Below, piece after piece: positions 19,343 to 27,534 of a DNA stretch of 64,000 bases. The translations under genes were made by a program, and so were the position numbers. Below the pieces are notes generated by a model that ran no database searches, had not been told where the DNA came from, and worked only from the letters and a program-made list of their open reading frames with translations. How positions within the stretch are numbered: position 1 is the first letter of the stretch; the number at the start of each line of letters is the position of its first letter. Origin of the DNA: Selenomonadaceae bacterium (GTDB lineage Bacteria > Bacillota > Negativicutes > Selenomonadales > Selenomonadaceae); contig JAFVEZ010000031.1 in NCBI GenBank assembly GCA_017475745.1, forward strand, positions 1 through 64,000, given 5' to 3'.

Positions 19343-21838
19343 CTATTTGATTTTTGGTTTTCCTAACTTTTCCTCTAAGCGGCGTTTAAGCTCTCTCTGA
19401 AAGTCTTCTGCTCCGCTCTTAAAAGTAACTTCAACGCAGATCACATAGATTGGTATATTCCAATTCTCTTTGGCAACATCAACAGGAATTTTAACTGCGT
19501 CTTTCTCGGTGATGACTATTGATTCTGCACCTTGAGCTTCCGCCTGCTGAAGAACGTCCTGCATCTCAAGCATTGTATATTCGTGGTGATCGGGATAGCG
19601 CAAACTTTCAATTATAATCGCTCCCAAATCTTTCAGCGTTCGCTCAAACGAAGCCGGATTTCCTATGGCCGATACAGCCATCACGCGCTTGCCTTTGATA
19701 TTATTGACACTGACACCTTTTCCAGCAAGATCAATATACCACTCAGCAAGAGGAATAAAACAACGTGGTTGATGGATACTCTCAACCATTTGTGCCTTTT
19801 CATTATACTTGTGAACAGTCTCACGAATATACTCACAAGAACCCTCAGCGGCTTGGTCGACTTTAGTCATCAAGCAGACATCGGCGCGGCTGATATGTGA
19901 CATTGACTCTCTCAAAGTACCACGCGGCAGCAAGTGACCATTACCAAAGACATTAACGGCATCAACAAGCAGAATATCCATATCTCTGACAAGCTGCCAG
20001 TGCTGGTAACCATCGTCGAGGATTGCAACTTCAGCACCGAAATGTTCTATTGCATATTGCCCTGTAACTGCCCTCTGAGCGCCAATCAAGACCGGTACAT
20101 TAGGCAGGTGCTTGGCGAGCATATAGGCCTCATCACCTGCTTCAGCGGCGTCCATGTGAAGATGTTGACCGTCTGAGACTATACCAACCTCACCATGCCA
20201 CTTAGCCCGATAGCCGCGATTGAGAATGACAACACGATAACCCATATCTCTAATGTCGCGTGCTAACTTCTGTGCTGTAGGTGTCTTGCCTGTACCGCCG
20301 ACGGTAATATTACCGAGACTTATGACATAACAACTCAGCTCCTGCCGGCTGGAAAGACCAATCTTGTAGGCAAGAAGTTTAATATTGACAAGTTGCTCAT
20401 AAACCAGTGAGAAAGAATAGAGTATACCGGCAATGATGTGCATTGTTATGCCTTCAACTTCTTTATTTTGAAGCATATGAAGGAAGTAGGTTTGTAGATT
20501 TTCAACCTTTTCAGTTGTGCGAACGTGTTTAGCATTTTCGCGTTCCTCAAACTCAGTCAGCATATTACGCAAAAGTACTGCCGATTTACGAGAGGCGCCG
20601 CGATTTTCCTTGACTATTGCTATAGTCTCACATTCAAGTCGAAGGCGCTCATCTGGGTTGTCAAAGAGTTTAGCTGCTTCAACTGCCAATTCTTCAGGAT
20701 TATTGACAGTGACACAGGCGTTGCGATTCTTAAATAGCGCGTGGGTGTCTTTAAAGTTCTCCATATGGTGACCAACGATTATCGCCTTGCCGTGAGCTGC
20801 CGGTTCAAGGATATTGTGGCCACCATGAGTCACCAAGGAGCCACCGACATAGATGACATCACCAATACTGTAAACCTTGCCAAGTTCACCGATTGTGTCG
20901 AGTATAATAATATCCTCATTATCTGGTGGACGCTTCTGAAGTTCAGTTCTTGTACCGACCTTAAAACCAGCGTTGGAACAAATGTGAACGACTTCTCTAG
21001 TCCTCAAAAGTTCACGCGGTGCAATGACAAGTTTTGCATTTGGATGATGTTCGCGTATCTTCTTGAATGCACCCAACACATAGTTTTCTTCACCACGATG
21101 AGTACTTCCTGCAAGAAAGATTCCCTCAGCGTCGTTGAGTCCCAATTCATTTAGAATCCTATTATGTTCCTCAGTTGTAACGTCGGTATAGGTTTGGTCA
21201 AATTTGGTATTACCTGTAAGTATGACTAATTCCTTAGGCGCTCCGAGTTCAAGAATGTGATCTGCATCAATCGGAGACTGCATGGCAAACAGTTTGACTG
21301 TTCGCAGCATATTTGTCCAAATCGAAAACAGATATTTGTATCTCTTTACACTGTTCTCCGAAATGCGCCCATTAACCATCATCACCGGCACATTGAGTTT
21401 GCGCGCGGCGTTTAGGAAATTGGGCCAAAGTTCCGTCTCAACATTGAGAAATACCCTTGGGTGAATACGTCTCAGAACATGTGCGGCAACAATGGGCAAA
21501 TCAAGTGGAAAATAGATTATACTATCTGCGTCTTTGATTATGCGATTAGCCATTTCATAGCCGCTTGTAGTGACGACCGATACCAATATCGGCGATTTTG
21601 GAAATTCTCTGCGAAATTCTTTGATAAGCGGACTAGTGGCAACTATCTCACCAACTGAAGCCGCATGTACCCAAATACAATTCTTCTTTGCAACGTTGTC
21701 AAGTGCATGCTCAGGAAAAAATCCGAGACTTTGACGAATCCTCTCAGTGAAACCTCGCTCACGAATAGAGCGGATCATAAATATTGGAATTATGAGAATA
21801 ACGACAATAATTGCTGCAATATCATAGAGTAGCTGCAT
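19343..21838 (-). CDS. waaA-lpxK: Fused Kdo transferase and tetraacyldisaccharide 4'-kinase
   Basis: 831-residue bifunctional enzyme of lipid A biosynthesis. Residues 1 to about 430 are a GT30 Kdo transferase: one N-terminal membrane anchor, then IWVHAASVGE, NVETELWPNF, LVIAPRE and GHNILEPAAHGK. Residues from about 465 to the end are LpxK, with P-loop NITVGGTGKTP, LNRGYRAK, AILDDGYQHW, and ITEKDAVKI near the C-terminus. The first half adds Kdo to lipid IVA; the second phosphorylates the disaccharide. Fusion of the two is typical of Negativicutes and marks a diderm Firmicute. The start has AGGAG seven bases upstream. Confidence 0.95.
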   Translation of the reverse strand: MQLLYDIAAIIVVILIIPIFMIRSIRERGFTERIRQSLGFFPEHALDNVAKKNCIWVHAASVGEIVATSPLIKEFRREFPKSPILVSVVTTSGYEMANRIIKDADSIIYFPLDLPIVAAHVLRRIHPRVFLNVETELWPNFLNAARKLNVPVMMVNGRISENSVKRYKYLFSIWTNMLRTVKLFAMQSPIDADHILELGAPKELVILTGNTKFDQTYTDVTTEEHNRILNELGLNDAEGIFLAGSTHRGEENYVLGAFKKIREHHPNAKLVIAPRELLRTREVVHICSNAGFKVGTRTELQKRPPDNEDIIILDTIGELGKVYSIGDVIYVGGSLVTHGGHNILEPAAHGKAIIVGHHMENFKDTHALFKNRNACVTVNNPEELAVEAAKLFDNPDERLRLECETIAIVKENRGASRKSAVLLRNMLTEFEERENAKHVRTTEKVENLQTYFLHMLQNKEVEGITMHIIAGILYSFSLVYEQLVNIKLLAYKIGLSSRQELSCYVISLGNITVGGTGKTPTAQKLARDIRDMGYRVVILNRGYRAKWHGEVGIVSDGQHLHMDAAEAGDEAYMLAKHLPNVPVLIGAQRAVTGQYAIEHFGAEVAILDDGYQHWQLVRDMDILLVDAVNVFGNGHLLPRGTLRESMSHISRADVCLMTKVDQAAEGSCEYIRETVHKYNEKAQMVESIHQPRCFIPLAEWYIDLAGKGVSVNNIKGKRVMAVSAIGNPASFERTLKDLGAIIIESLRYPDHHEYTMLEMQDVLQQAEAQGAESIVITEKDAVKIPVDVAKENWNIPIYVICVEVTFKSGAEDFQRELKRRLEEKLGKPKIK

Positions 21839-21993
21839 TAACTCACTCCTAATCTAATTCGTAATTCATGACGTTTAACATTAATTGTCAATAAAATCAT
21901 TCTACTTGTGAATTACAAATAAGCCTTTTCTATAGTTTATCGTTTCTTAAAGAAAATTGCAACCATTATTTCTGACGGTTTTAAATAAATTCC

Positions 21994-22022
21994 TTGATTT
22001 TAATACACATTTAAATTATAAT
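21994..22022 (+). promoter_or_regulatory. Promoter of the rph operon
   Basis: TTGATT (21994-21999), 17 bases, TATAAT (22017-22022), about 40 nt upstream of the rph GTG start. Confidence 0.7.
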
Positions 22023-22070
22023 AGTAAAAAAGATATAATGGGTATTATAGAACATTTGGGAGGCGGCTTA

Positions 22071-22814
22071 GTGACAAGAGCTGACAGAAGAAGATTAGAT
22101 CAAATAAGGAACACTACCATAATAAAACACTATCAAAAATATCCGGCAGGTTCGGCTCTCATTGAAGTTGGAAATACCAAGGTAGTCTGTGCAGCAACAG
22201 TTGAGGATAGAGTACCTTTCTTTTTAAAAGGCACTGGCACCGGCTGGGTGACTGCAGAATATTCACTCTTACCAAGCTCTACTCCTGAAAGAGTACAGCG
22301 TGAGACTCACGGCAGAGTACAAGGTCGATCACAAGAAATACAAAGATTGATTGGAAGGTCTCTCAGATCGGTTGTCGATCTCAATGCAATCGGTGAAAGA
22401 ACTATAACGATAGATTGTGATGTTATCCAGGCCGACGGTGGCACTCGTACAGCTTCGATAACAGGAGCCTTTGTAGCACTTGTTGAAGCTTGTGAAACCT
22501 TTTACGATAAGGGCACCGTCTTTCCAGTCAAGGATTTTGTTGCAGCTATTTCGGTTGGAATATCAAGTACTGGCGATAAAATGCTGGATTTGTGCTATGA
22601 AGAGGATTCAACAGCAATAGCAGACTGTAATGTGGTGATGAGCGGTTCCGGCGAATTTATAGAGATTCAAACGACCGGTGAGAAGCGCCCATTTTCGAGA
22701 GCCGAACTTGATGAGATGCTAACCCTTGCAGAAGGTGGAATTGATGAGTTGATTTCACTGCAAAAAGATGCCTTGGGTGGTCAACTGGTTTGGCGTGTCG
22801 GTAGGGTTGGTTAG
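22071..22814 (+). CDS. rph: Ribonuclease PH
   Basis: Phosphorolytic 3'-5' exoribonuclease that trims tRNA 3' ends, 247 residues. Signatures are GNTKVVCAATVE, GWVTAEYSLLPSST, QGRSQEIQRLIGRSLR, TITIDCDVIQADGGTRTASITG and the C-terminal MSGSGEFIEIQTTGE. GTG 22071 is chosen because GGGAGGCGG lies nine bases upstream and the family begins TRADxR; upstream in-frame starts precede the ribosome site. The gene ends in TAG, which shows that TAG is a genuine stop in this organism. First gene of rph-rdgB-phosphodiesterase-nrdG. Confidence 0.95.
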   Translation: MTRADRRRLDQIRNTTIIKHYQKYPAGSALIEVGNTKVVCAATVEDRVPFFLKGTGTGWVTAEYSLLPSSTPERVQRETHGRVQGRSQEIQRLIGRSLRSVVDLNAIGERTITIDCDVIQADGGTRTASITGAFVALVEACETFYDKGTVFPVKDFVAAISVGISSTGDKMLDLCYEEDSTAIADCNVVMSGSGEFIEIQTTGEKRPFSRAELDEMLTLAEGGIDELISLQKDALGGQLVWRVGRVG

Positions 22815-22829
22815 TTAGGAATTGATGTT

Positions 22830-23423
22830 ATGAAGAAGATTGTAATTGCAACGAAGAATAACGGGAAACTTCGTGAAATGACAGAAGCTTTTGCAGAGCT
22901 GCCAGTTGAGATTGTATCTTTGGAGGACTTTGGCGAACTTCCCGATGCCATTGAAGATGGCAAAACTTTCGCTGAGAATGCAAAGATTAAAGCGGAGTTC
23001 TTCAGCTCAAAGACCGGCTACGCCTGCATTGCCGACGATTCCGGCCTTGAGGTCGAAGCTCTCGGTGGAATACCTGGAGTATACAGTGCTAGATTTGCTG
23101 GCTTCCACGCAGACGATGGCACCAATAATCAAAAGCTGATTGAAGAATTGGAGCGTATTGGCGTGGCTGAATCAAAGGCAGACTATCGCTGCGCCTTGAC
23201 ATTTGTTGACATTGACGGCACCTCTCTTGAAACCGAAGGCGTCTGCTATGGAACAATCAAAAAGATTGCCAAAGGTCAAGGCGGCTTCGGATATGATCCT
23301 TATTTCTACATTGACGGCAATAAAACTATGGCAGAACTCACCCTTGAAGAGAAGAATAAAATAAGTCATCGCGGTGCTGCTCTGCGTCGAATGGTAACTC
23401 TTTTAAAAGAATATCTATCATAA
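22830..23423 (+). CDS. rdgB: Non-canonical purine NTP pyrophosphatase (XTP/dITP diphosphatase)
   Basis: House-cleaning enzyme that hydrolyses dITP, XTP and dHAPTP to monophosphates, 197 residues. Motifs are IATKNNGKLREM at the N-terminus, FAENAKIKAE, ADDSGLEVEALGGIPGVYSA, GQGGFGYDPYF, and SHRGAALRRM near the end. It follows rph by 15 bases; rph-rdgB is a common Firmicute pairing. Confidence 0.95.
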   Translation: MKKIVIATKNNGKLREMTEAFAELPVEIVSLEDFGELPDAIEDGKTFAENAKIKAEFFSSKTGYACIADDSGLEVEALGGIPGVYSARFAGFHADDGTNNQKLIEELERIGVAESKADYRCALTFVDIDGTSLETEGVCYGTIKKIAKGQGGFGYDPYFYIDGNKTMAELTLEEKNKISHRGAALRRMVTLLKEYLS

Positions 23424-23490
23424 AAGAGGATGTTTATTTATTGATGCGGCGATGTTCTATGTTCATCAAGCCGAGAAAGTGGATGTTATA

Positions 23491-23979
23491 ATGAAGATAG
23501 GTATAATAAGCGACACACACGGCAACTGGGCGGCAATAGATGAGGCACTTAACATTGCCAATAATATGGATATATGGCTTCATTTGGGTGATTGTACACC
23601 TGATGCCGAATATCTTGCCACTACCTATAATGTCCAGGTTTATGGTGTTGCCGGAAATTGTGACTGGCCGACACAAGATACTTGTTATGAGAGATTGGTC
23701 GATCTCGCCGGACACAAAATCTTTATGACACATGGTCACAACTATGGCGTTCGATATACTCAAGAATACGTCATGGAAGCGGCAGAAAAGCAAGGTGCCG
23801 ATATTGCCATCTTCGGTCATACTCATATAGTTGAGTATCTTTCTGGTCCGCCGGTGCTGCTTAATCCAGGCAGTGCATCAAGACCTCGCGATGATGAGAG
23901 AAGTTCCTTTATGATTATGGAACTTGAGCCTGAGATTGCCCCAAAGGTTACTATTGTTCGTATGAAGCGTGTCAGATAA
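23491..23979 (+). CDS. YfcE/MJ0936-type metallophosphodiesterase
   Basis: 162-residue calcineurin-like phosphoesterase. The metal ligands are visible in IISDTHGN (4-11), HLGDC, VYGVAGNCDW, FMTHGHNYG and IFGHTH, with GSASRPR near the end. Such proteins hydrolyse phosphodiesters in vitro; the physiological substrate is unknown. The ATG at 23491 begins the family's MKIGIISDTH; an upstream in-frame ATG lacks a better ribosome site. Third gene after rph and rdgB. Confidence 0.88.
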   Translation: MKIGIISDTHGNWAAIDEALNIANNMDIWLHLGDCTPDAEYLATTYNVQVYGVAGNCDWPTQDTCYERLVDLAGHKIFMTHGHNYGVRYTQEYVMEAAEKQGADIAIFGHTHIVEYLSGPPVLLNPGSASRPRDDERSSFMIMELEPEIAPKVTIVRMKRVR

Positions 23980-24013
23980 TTTAATACTATAGTTCGAGTA
24001 GGTGATTCAAAAG

Positions 24014-24541
24014 TTGAAGATAAGAATTGCTGATATAATCGAAGAATCCTTTGTCGATGGTGAAGGCGTTCGATTTGCAATATTCGTTCAAGGCTGTCAC
24101 CACAACTGCAAGGGCTGTCATAATCCTGCGACTCACGATTTCAACGGTGGAAAACTTGTTGACACTGAGCAAATCATAGTTAAGTTTAAAAATGCTCCAT
24201 TGATAAGTGGAATTACTCTAACTGGAGGAGAGCCACTTTGTCAAATCAAAGCTGTAACCGAACTTGCTATCGCTGCAAAAGAATCAGGTCTCAGCGTATG
24301 GTGTTACACTGGGTGTGTCTATGAGGAACTAATTGGAAATTTAAATGAAAGTGACAAAAGATTCTTTACTCTCGATGAGATTAGTCATTTCTTGAAATAC
24401 GTTGATGTACTTGTTGACGGTCCGTTCATTGAAAGTCAACGCGATTTAACAATGAGTTTCTGCGGTTCAAGGAATCAGCGTCTTATAGATATACCAAAAT
24501 CTCGCGATCAAAAAATTTTTATTCCTTGGACATCTCATTAA
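24014..24541 (+). CDS. nrdG: Anaerobic ribonucleotide reductase activating protein
   Basis: Radical-SAM enzyme that installs the glycyl radical on NrdD under anaerobiosis, 175 residues. The iron-sulfur motif is QGCHHNCKGCHN (CX3CX2C), followed by LTGGEP and VDGPFIESQRDL. TTG 24014 is chosen: AGGTGA is eight bases upstream, and NrdG proteins begin MKIRIADIIEES. An in-frame GTG at 24002 would overlap the ribosome site. No nrdD lies next to it in the window. Confidence 0.92.
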   Translation: MKIRIADIIEESFVDGEGVRFAIFVQGCHHNCKGCHNPATHDFNGGKLVDTEQIIVKFKNAPLISGITLTGGEPLCQIKAVTELAIAAKESGLSVWCYTGCVYEELIGNLNESDKRFFTLDEISHFLKYVDVLVDGPFIESQRDLTMSFCGSRNQRLIDIPKSRDQKIFIPWTSH

Positions 24542-24544
24542 AAC

Positions 24545-24573
24545 TTGACCGTTTATACAAAAATGATTATAAT
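24545..24573 (+). promoter_or_regulatory. Promoter of the 79-residue membrane protein gene
   Basis: TTGACC (24545-24550), 17 bases, TATAAT (24568-24573). Confidence 0.7.
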
Positions 24574-24610
24574 TTATGAAGGATAGTTCATACATATTCG
24601 GAGGATTTAT

Positions 24611-24850
24611 ATGGATTTCTTACCGCCAATCGATATCATCATAGGTCTTATTTGTATCGGCGTGTTCGGCCTGCTGATGGGTGCTCTTATTTACCTTCCG
24701 GTTGCCGCTAAAGAATCGCCGCTGCCGATTGAGAAACTTTCAGGAGATATAATTTGGCGATATATGCCGGATTGGCTCTTGATGTTCCTCGGCTGTCTTA
24801 TCTTTATCATCATAAGTTTTTTAATGATCAGTGGTTTTTTGAGATACTGA
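24611..24850 (+). CDS. Small two-helix membrane protein
   Basis: 79 residues, not recognised. There are two hydrophobic helices (about 8-30 and 56-76) joined by a short segment with AKESPLPIEKLSGD. The ribosome site GGAGG is eight bases before the ATG, and the gene has its own strong promoter, so it is very likely expressed. Confidence 0.7.
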   Translation: MDFLPPIDIIIGLICIGVFGLLMGALIYLPVAAKESPLPIEKLSGDIIWRYMPDWLLMFLGCLIFIIISFLMISGFLRY

Positions 24851-24866
24851 ATTTTAACTAAAAAAA

Positions 24867-24990
24867 TGCGCGTTTCGTATATCACGATCGTCGTGTGAGA
24901 CGTTCTTTGGTTTGGGAATGCCTACAAGCCTTCGTTGTAGTGAGTAACTAAACGAAGTTGACACGCACAACCAACTGAAGGACGCGCTTT
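24867..24990 (+). ncRNA. Structured RNA or leader candidate
   Basis: A 124-nt gap closed by a perfect helix GCGCGT (24868-24873) / ACGCGC (24982-24987). Inside are a hairpin CACGA-TCG-TCGTG, a hairpin CTACAA-7nt-TTGTAG, and the pairing TTGGTT / AACCAA. GTGTG and ACACGCAC could form an alternative pairing. The closing helix is flanked by A-run and T-run, so a terminator could work on either strand. It lies just before the phosphatase-like gene at 25014. I tested the signatures of SRP and 6S RNA by eye and do not see them. Confidence 0.4.
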
Positions 24991-25013
24991 TATTTCGAGG
25001 TGTTTTAATTTTC

Positions 25014-26174
25014 ATGGAAAAAAATACTGAAGCTCTACAGTCGAAGAAAAAAATTTTAAAACCAAAGATAAATATACCGATACTTTCCAAGTCGGAAGTA
25101 AAGATCATGTTCGTTTGCGATGGAAATATCTGCTGCTCACCGATGGCAGAGTTTATAATGAAATATCTGGTAAATTGTGCAGGCTTGTCAAAGAAAGTAA
25201 CAATACATTCTTCTGGTTGTTTTGCTGATCCTGAAGAGATAATGGATCAAGGTGCAGTTAAGGAACTTCACAGACATCAAATACCCTTCATTAAAACAAA
25301 TGCGACTCAATTTGAAGAGTCGAATTGTGATAAATACGATTATATAATCTGTATGACATATGAGCAAATTAGAACTCTGTCGAAGGGCAGACGCAGCAAT
25401 AAGATTTGGCTGTTGCTGGATTTTGCCGGTGAACATCGCAATATATTTGATCCTATTTTCAATGGTAAGTATTCAGATGCTTATTCGCTTATATATAAAG
25501 GTTGTACGGCTCTTTTAGAGCATTTGCATAAAATTTTTGCAAACAGCAATGATATAAATAATGAATCTAAAAAAACTATCTTGTCTGCATCTATCAATGA
25601 AGATTTACTCCTACGATTTGAAACAGCTCTGACATTAAAACACGAAACTATTGATCGAGTGCTTGAGAGATTTATAGAAAAATATACTTCTGATGCTGCC
25701 AAAATTCTCTCCGGTGGTAATAAGAAGTCTAAAACTGCTCAAACTACTAGAAACCATAAAAATGATAATAAAAATGAAGTTAAGCAAAGTGTTTCGGGTA
25801 CTTTAACTGAACCGATCAATGAATCAGAAGTAATAGAACAATTTATAAGAAAATGGGCAGCAGGTATCAGTCAAATAAATAATAGAATTGTCAAAGCTTA
25901 CTTTAAATCCATTGAACTTAACGGCAAGGCTACAGTTGAGAATATGAAAGAACTTTGCAGTAATCAGAAGGAATACCCAAGTTTGTACATATACAAAAAC
26001 AATGGATTTGACAATCATTACAGGCAAATGAAGACCAGCTCTGTGAATGGTAGAGTTAAAAATGGTAAGAACATTGACGGTAAAATCTTTTGGGAATCCG
26101 ATCAAGAGGTGAAGATTTTAACTGCGGTTGAGCCTTTTCTTGAGAAGTATAAATCTCACTTCACAAATAACTGA
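25014..26174 (+). CDS. Low-molecular-weight phosphotyrosine phosphatase-like protein with RHH-like segment
   Basis: 386 residues. Residues 30-175 match the LMW protein-tyrosine phosphatase or arsenate reductase fold: IMFVCDGNICCSPMAE with nucleophile Cys35, and the general-acid loop FDP (Asp146). The essential P-loop arginine (CxGNxCRS) is Cys41 here, encoded TGC where CGC would give Arg, so catalysis is doubtful. Residues 190-225 (LSASINEDLLLRFETALTL...) resemble a ribbon-helix-helix DNA-binding segment. A basic linker and an unrecognised C-terminal domain follow. It could be a regulator derived from a phosphatase. The 90-residue gene follows nine bases later. Confidence 0.7.
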   Translation: MEKNTEALQSKKKILKPKINIPILSKSEVKIMFVCDGNICCSPMAEFIMKYLVNCAGLSKKVTIHSSGCFADPEEIMDQGAVKELHRHQIPFIKTNATQFEESNCDKYDYIICMTYEQIRTLSKGRRSNKIWLLLDFAGEHRNIFDPIFNGKYSDAYSLIYKGCTALLEHLHKIFANSNDINNESKKTILSASINEDLLLRFETALTLKHETIDRVLERFIEKYTSDAAKILSGGNKKSKTAQTTRNHKNDNKNEVKQSVSGTLTEPINESEVIEQFIRKWAAGISQINNRIVKAYFKSIELNGKATVENMKELCSNQKEYPSLYIYKNNGFDNHYRQMKTSSVNGRVKNGKNIDGKIFWESDQEVKILTAVEPFLEKYKSHFTNN

Positions 26175-26182
26175 GGTTAATC

Positions 26183-26455
26183 ATGAATAAACGAGAAAAG
26201 AAGGCGCAACGGTCGTCGATTGAGACTTTGCTGGTGAGCATTGAAAAGAAATATTTAACGCGAGAGAAGATGTATAATCGTATTCTTCATAATCGCGAAA
26301 GTACTGATCCTTCAGTGATTAATATAATAGGGCGAATGGATATTGTTGATTCTGTTCGTCAAAATGTCAGAACATCATTGCAGTTTGATGATTATAGACG
26401 TGCTACTTGGTATTTACAGTTGTTGTTGCGTCTCTGTGAAAAGTACTTCAACTAA
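26183..26455 (+). CDS. Small basic helical protein, partner of the phosphatase-like gene
   Basis: 90 residues, not recognised. Arg/Lys-rich N-terminus, then predicted helices with no membrane segment or cysteine motif. GAGG lies seven bases before the ATG. It follows the phosphatase-like gene by eight bases, so the two form a two-gene operon that ends at the hairpin at 26498-26539. Confidence 0.6.
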   Translation: MNKREKKAQRSSIETLLVSIEKKYLTREKMYNRILHNRESTDPSVINIIGRMDIVDSVRQNVRTSLQFDDYRRATWYLQLLLRLCEKYFN

Positions 26456-26497
26456 ACTCGTTGTGCTAGTTTTAAGGATTGATAATGGGTGTTATTT

Positions 26498-26539
26498 GCG
26501 GTGAGGTCTCTAATAGATAGAGATTTTTAGTCTCACTGC
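26498..26539 (+). terminator. Hairpin after the phosphatase-like operon
   Basis: Two-tier stem GCGGTGAG...CTCACTGC with an inner GTCTCT/AGAGAT, followed by AATTTTAA. Probably the terminator of the two-gene plus-strand operon. Confidence 0.45.
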
Positions 26540-26607
26540 GAATTTTAACATTGTTACTCAAATGTCATATAATGGATAGCTTTTCTGTATCAAATCTATC
26601 CATATTA

Positions 26608-27534
26608 TTATTCATGCTTAACGATATCATAGACCATCTTGGATAGTAACTCATCTTTGAAGTTGTCGGGTTTTAGGGTGCAACCAAAAATCATTCTATT
26701 AAATTGATGTTCATTGATATTCAATAATTTTTTCAAATACTTTAAGTAGTTGTGGTTATAGAGACGTTTCCAACGTAAGATATCCTTTACGTCCTCGATA
26801 TGGTTTTTATATTGTTCATTTAATTGAAAAAGCTTGATATTTTCAAGTATTTTTTTGCTCTTTTCTTGTGGTGTGTTAATATCTATTTCCCATTTTAAGT
26901 CCATATCATTGTTTTCACCTAATAGCGCACCAACATTGTGAGGTTTTACTTTGATGATACAATCATCATCAAAACCTTCATCATGTGGTGACAAGATAGT
27001 AGTTGTCGATGAACGCTTGTATTTTTGGTTACATGGTTTGCAACATGGAATCATATTCCAAATTGACAGCGAAAACAAAGGGTAAATGTCCTTGTTCAAA
27101 AAATGATCTATATCGCCCAAATACCCGCTATCTTCGACAATGTGAATATACTGACGATTGCAATAAGGACAAACCTTCACGTCCATTAACTTAAATATTT
27201 TCCAACGTGTCATTTTATTAATCTTTTCATAGTTAAACCACAGCTTAACTTCATCATTGAATCTACGAAATTTTTTTGAATTTCCTCTTGAAGACATATG
27301 ATAATAAAACTTAATTCTAGGATATTTTTTTAGCAATTCTGTTTCCGGCAATAATAAAATATCAGTCATAACATCAGCATTTTTGGTGATCTGACACAAA
27401 AATTTTCGTGTTTGCCTAGAGAAGAAATCTGTAGCAGGATTTTTTTGAGTATCGGGATAACACATTTTTTTCATGATATAATCTACATACCATTTCCAAC
27501 GACTTACATTGTAATGATAAGGAATTTTAATCAT
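26608..27534 (-). CDS. HNH endonuclease-like protein (PtuB-like)
   Basis: 308 residues. The nuclease core shows CPYC (122-125) with the following NRQYIHI, DIDHF (141-145) and PCCKPCNQKYK (163-173), so the CxxC pairs frame a treble-clef HNH site. The rest is charged and helical. The ATG overlaps the end of the ATPase gene by eight bases, showing tight coupling. An ATPase plus HNH protein is the layout of Septu-type anti-phage systems, where the nuclease is the effector. Assignment is by architecture; I have not compared it with named PtuB sequences. Confidence 0.72.
   Translation of the reverse strand: MIKIPYHYNVSRWKWYVDYIMKKMCYPDTQKNPATDFFSRQTRKFLCQITKNADVMTDILLLPETELLKKYPRIKFYYHMSSRGNSKKFRRFNDEVKLWFNYEKINKMTRWKIFKLMDVKVCPYCNRQYIHIVEDSGYLGDIDHFLNKDIYPLFSLSIWNMIPCCKPCNQKYKRSSTTTILSPHDEGFDDDCIIKVKPHNVGALLGENNDMDLKWEIDINTPQEKSKKILENIKLFQLNEQYKNHIEDVKDILRWKRLYNHNYLKYLKKLLNINEHQFNRMIFGCTLKPDNFKDELLSKMVYDIVKHE

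Noticed and set aside
23434-23826. Minus-strand ORF opposite the phosphodiesterase gene
   Set aside because: It is a shadow of a conserved gene, with no ribosome site or recognisable motif.
24867-24990. 6S RNA, SRP RNA or tRNA-like identity
   Set aside because: No SRP GGAAG-type apical motif, no CCA-ended acceptor stem, and no convincing 6S central bubble could be drawn.
25014-26174. Functional arsenate reductase
   Set aside because: The P-loop arginine is replaced by cysteine and no arsenic genes are nearby.
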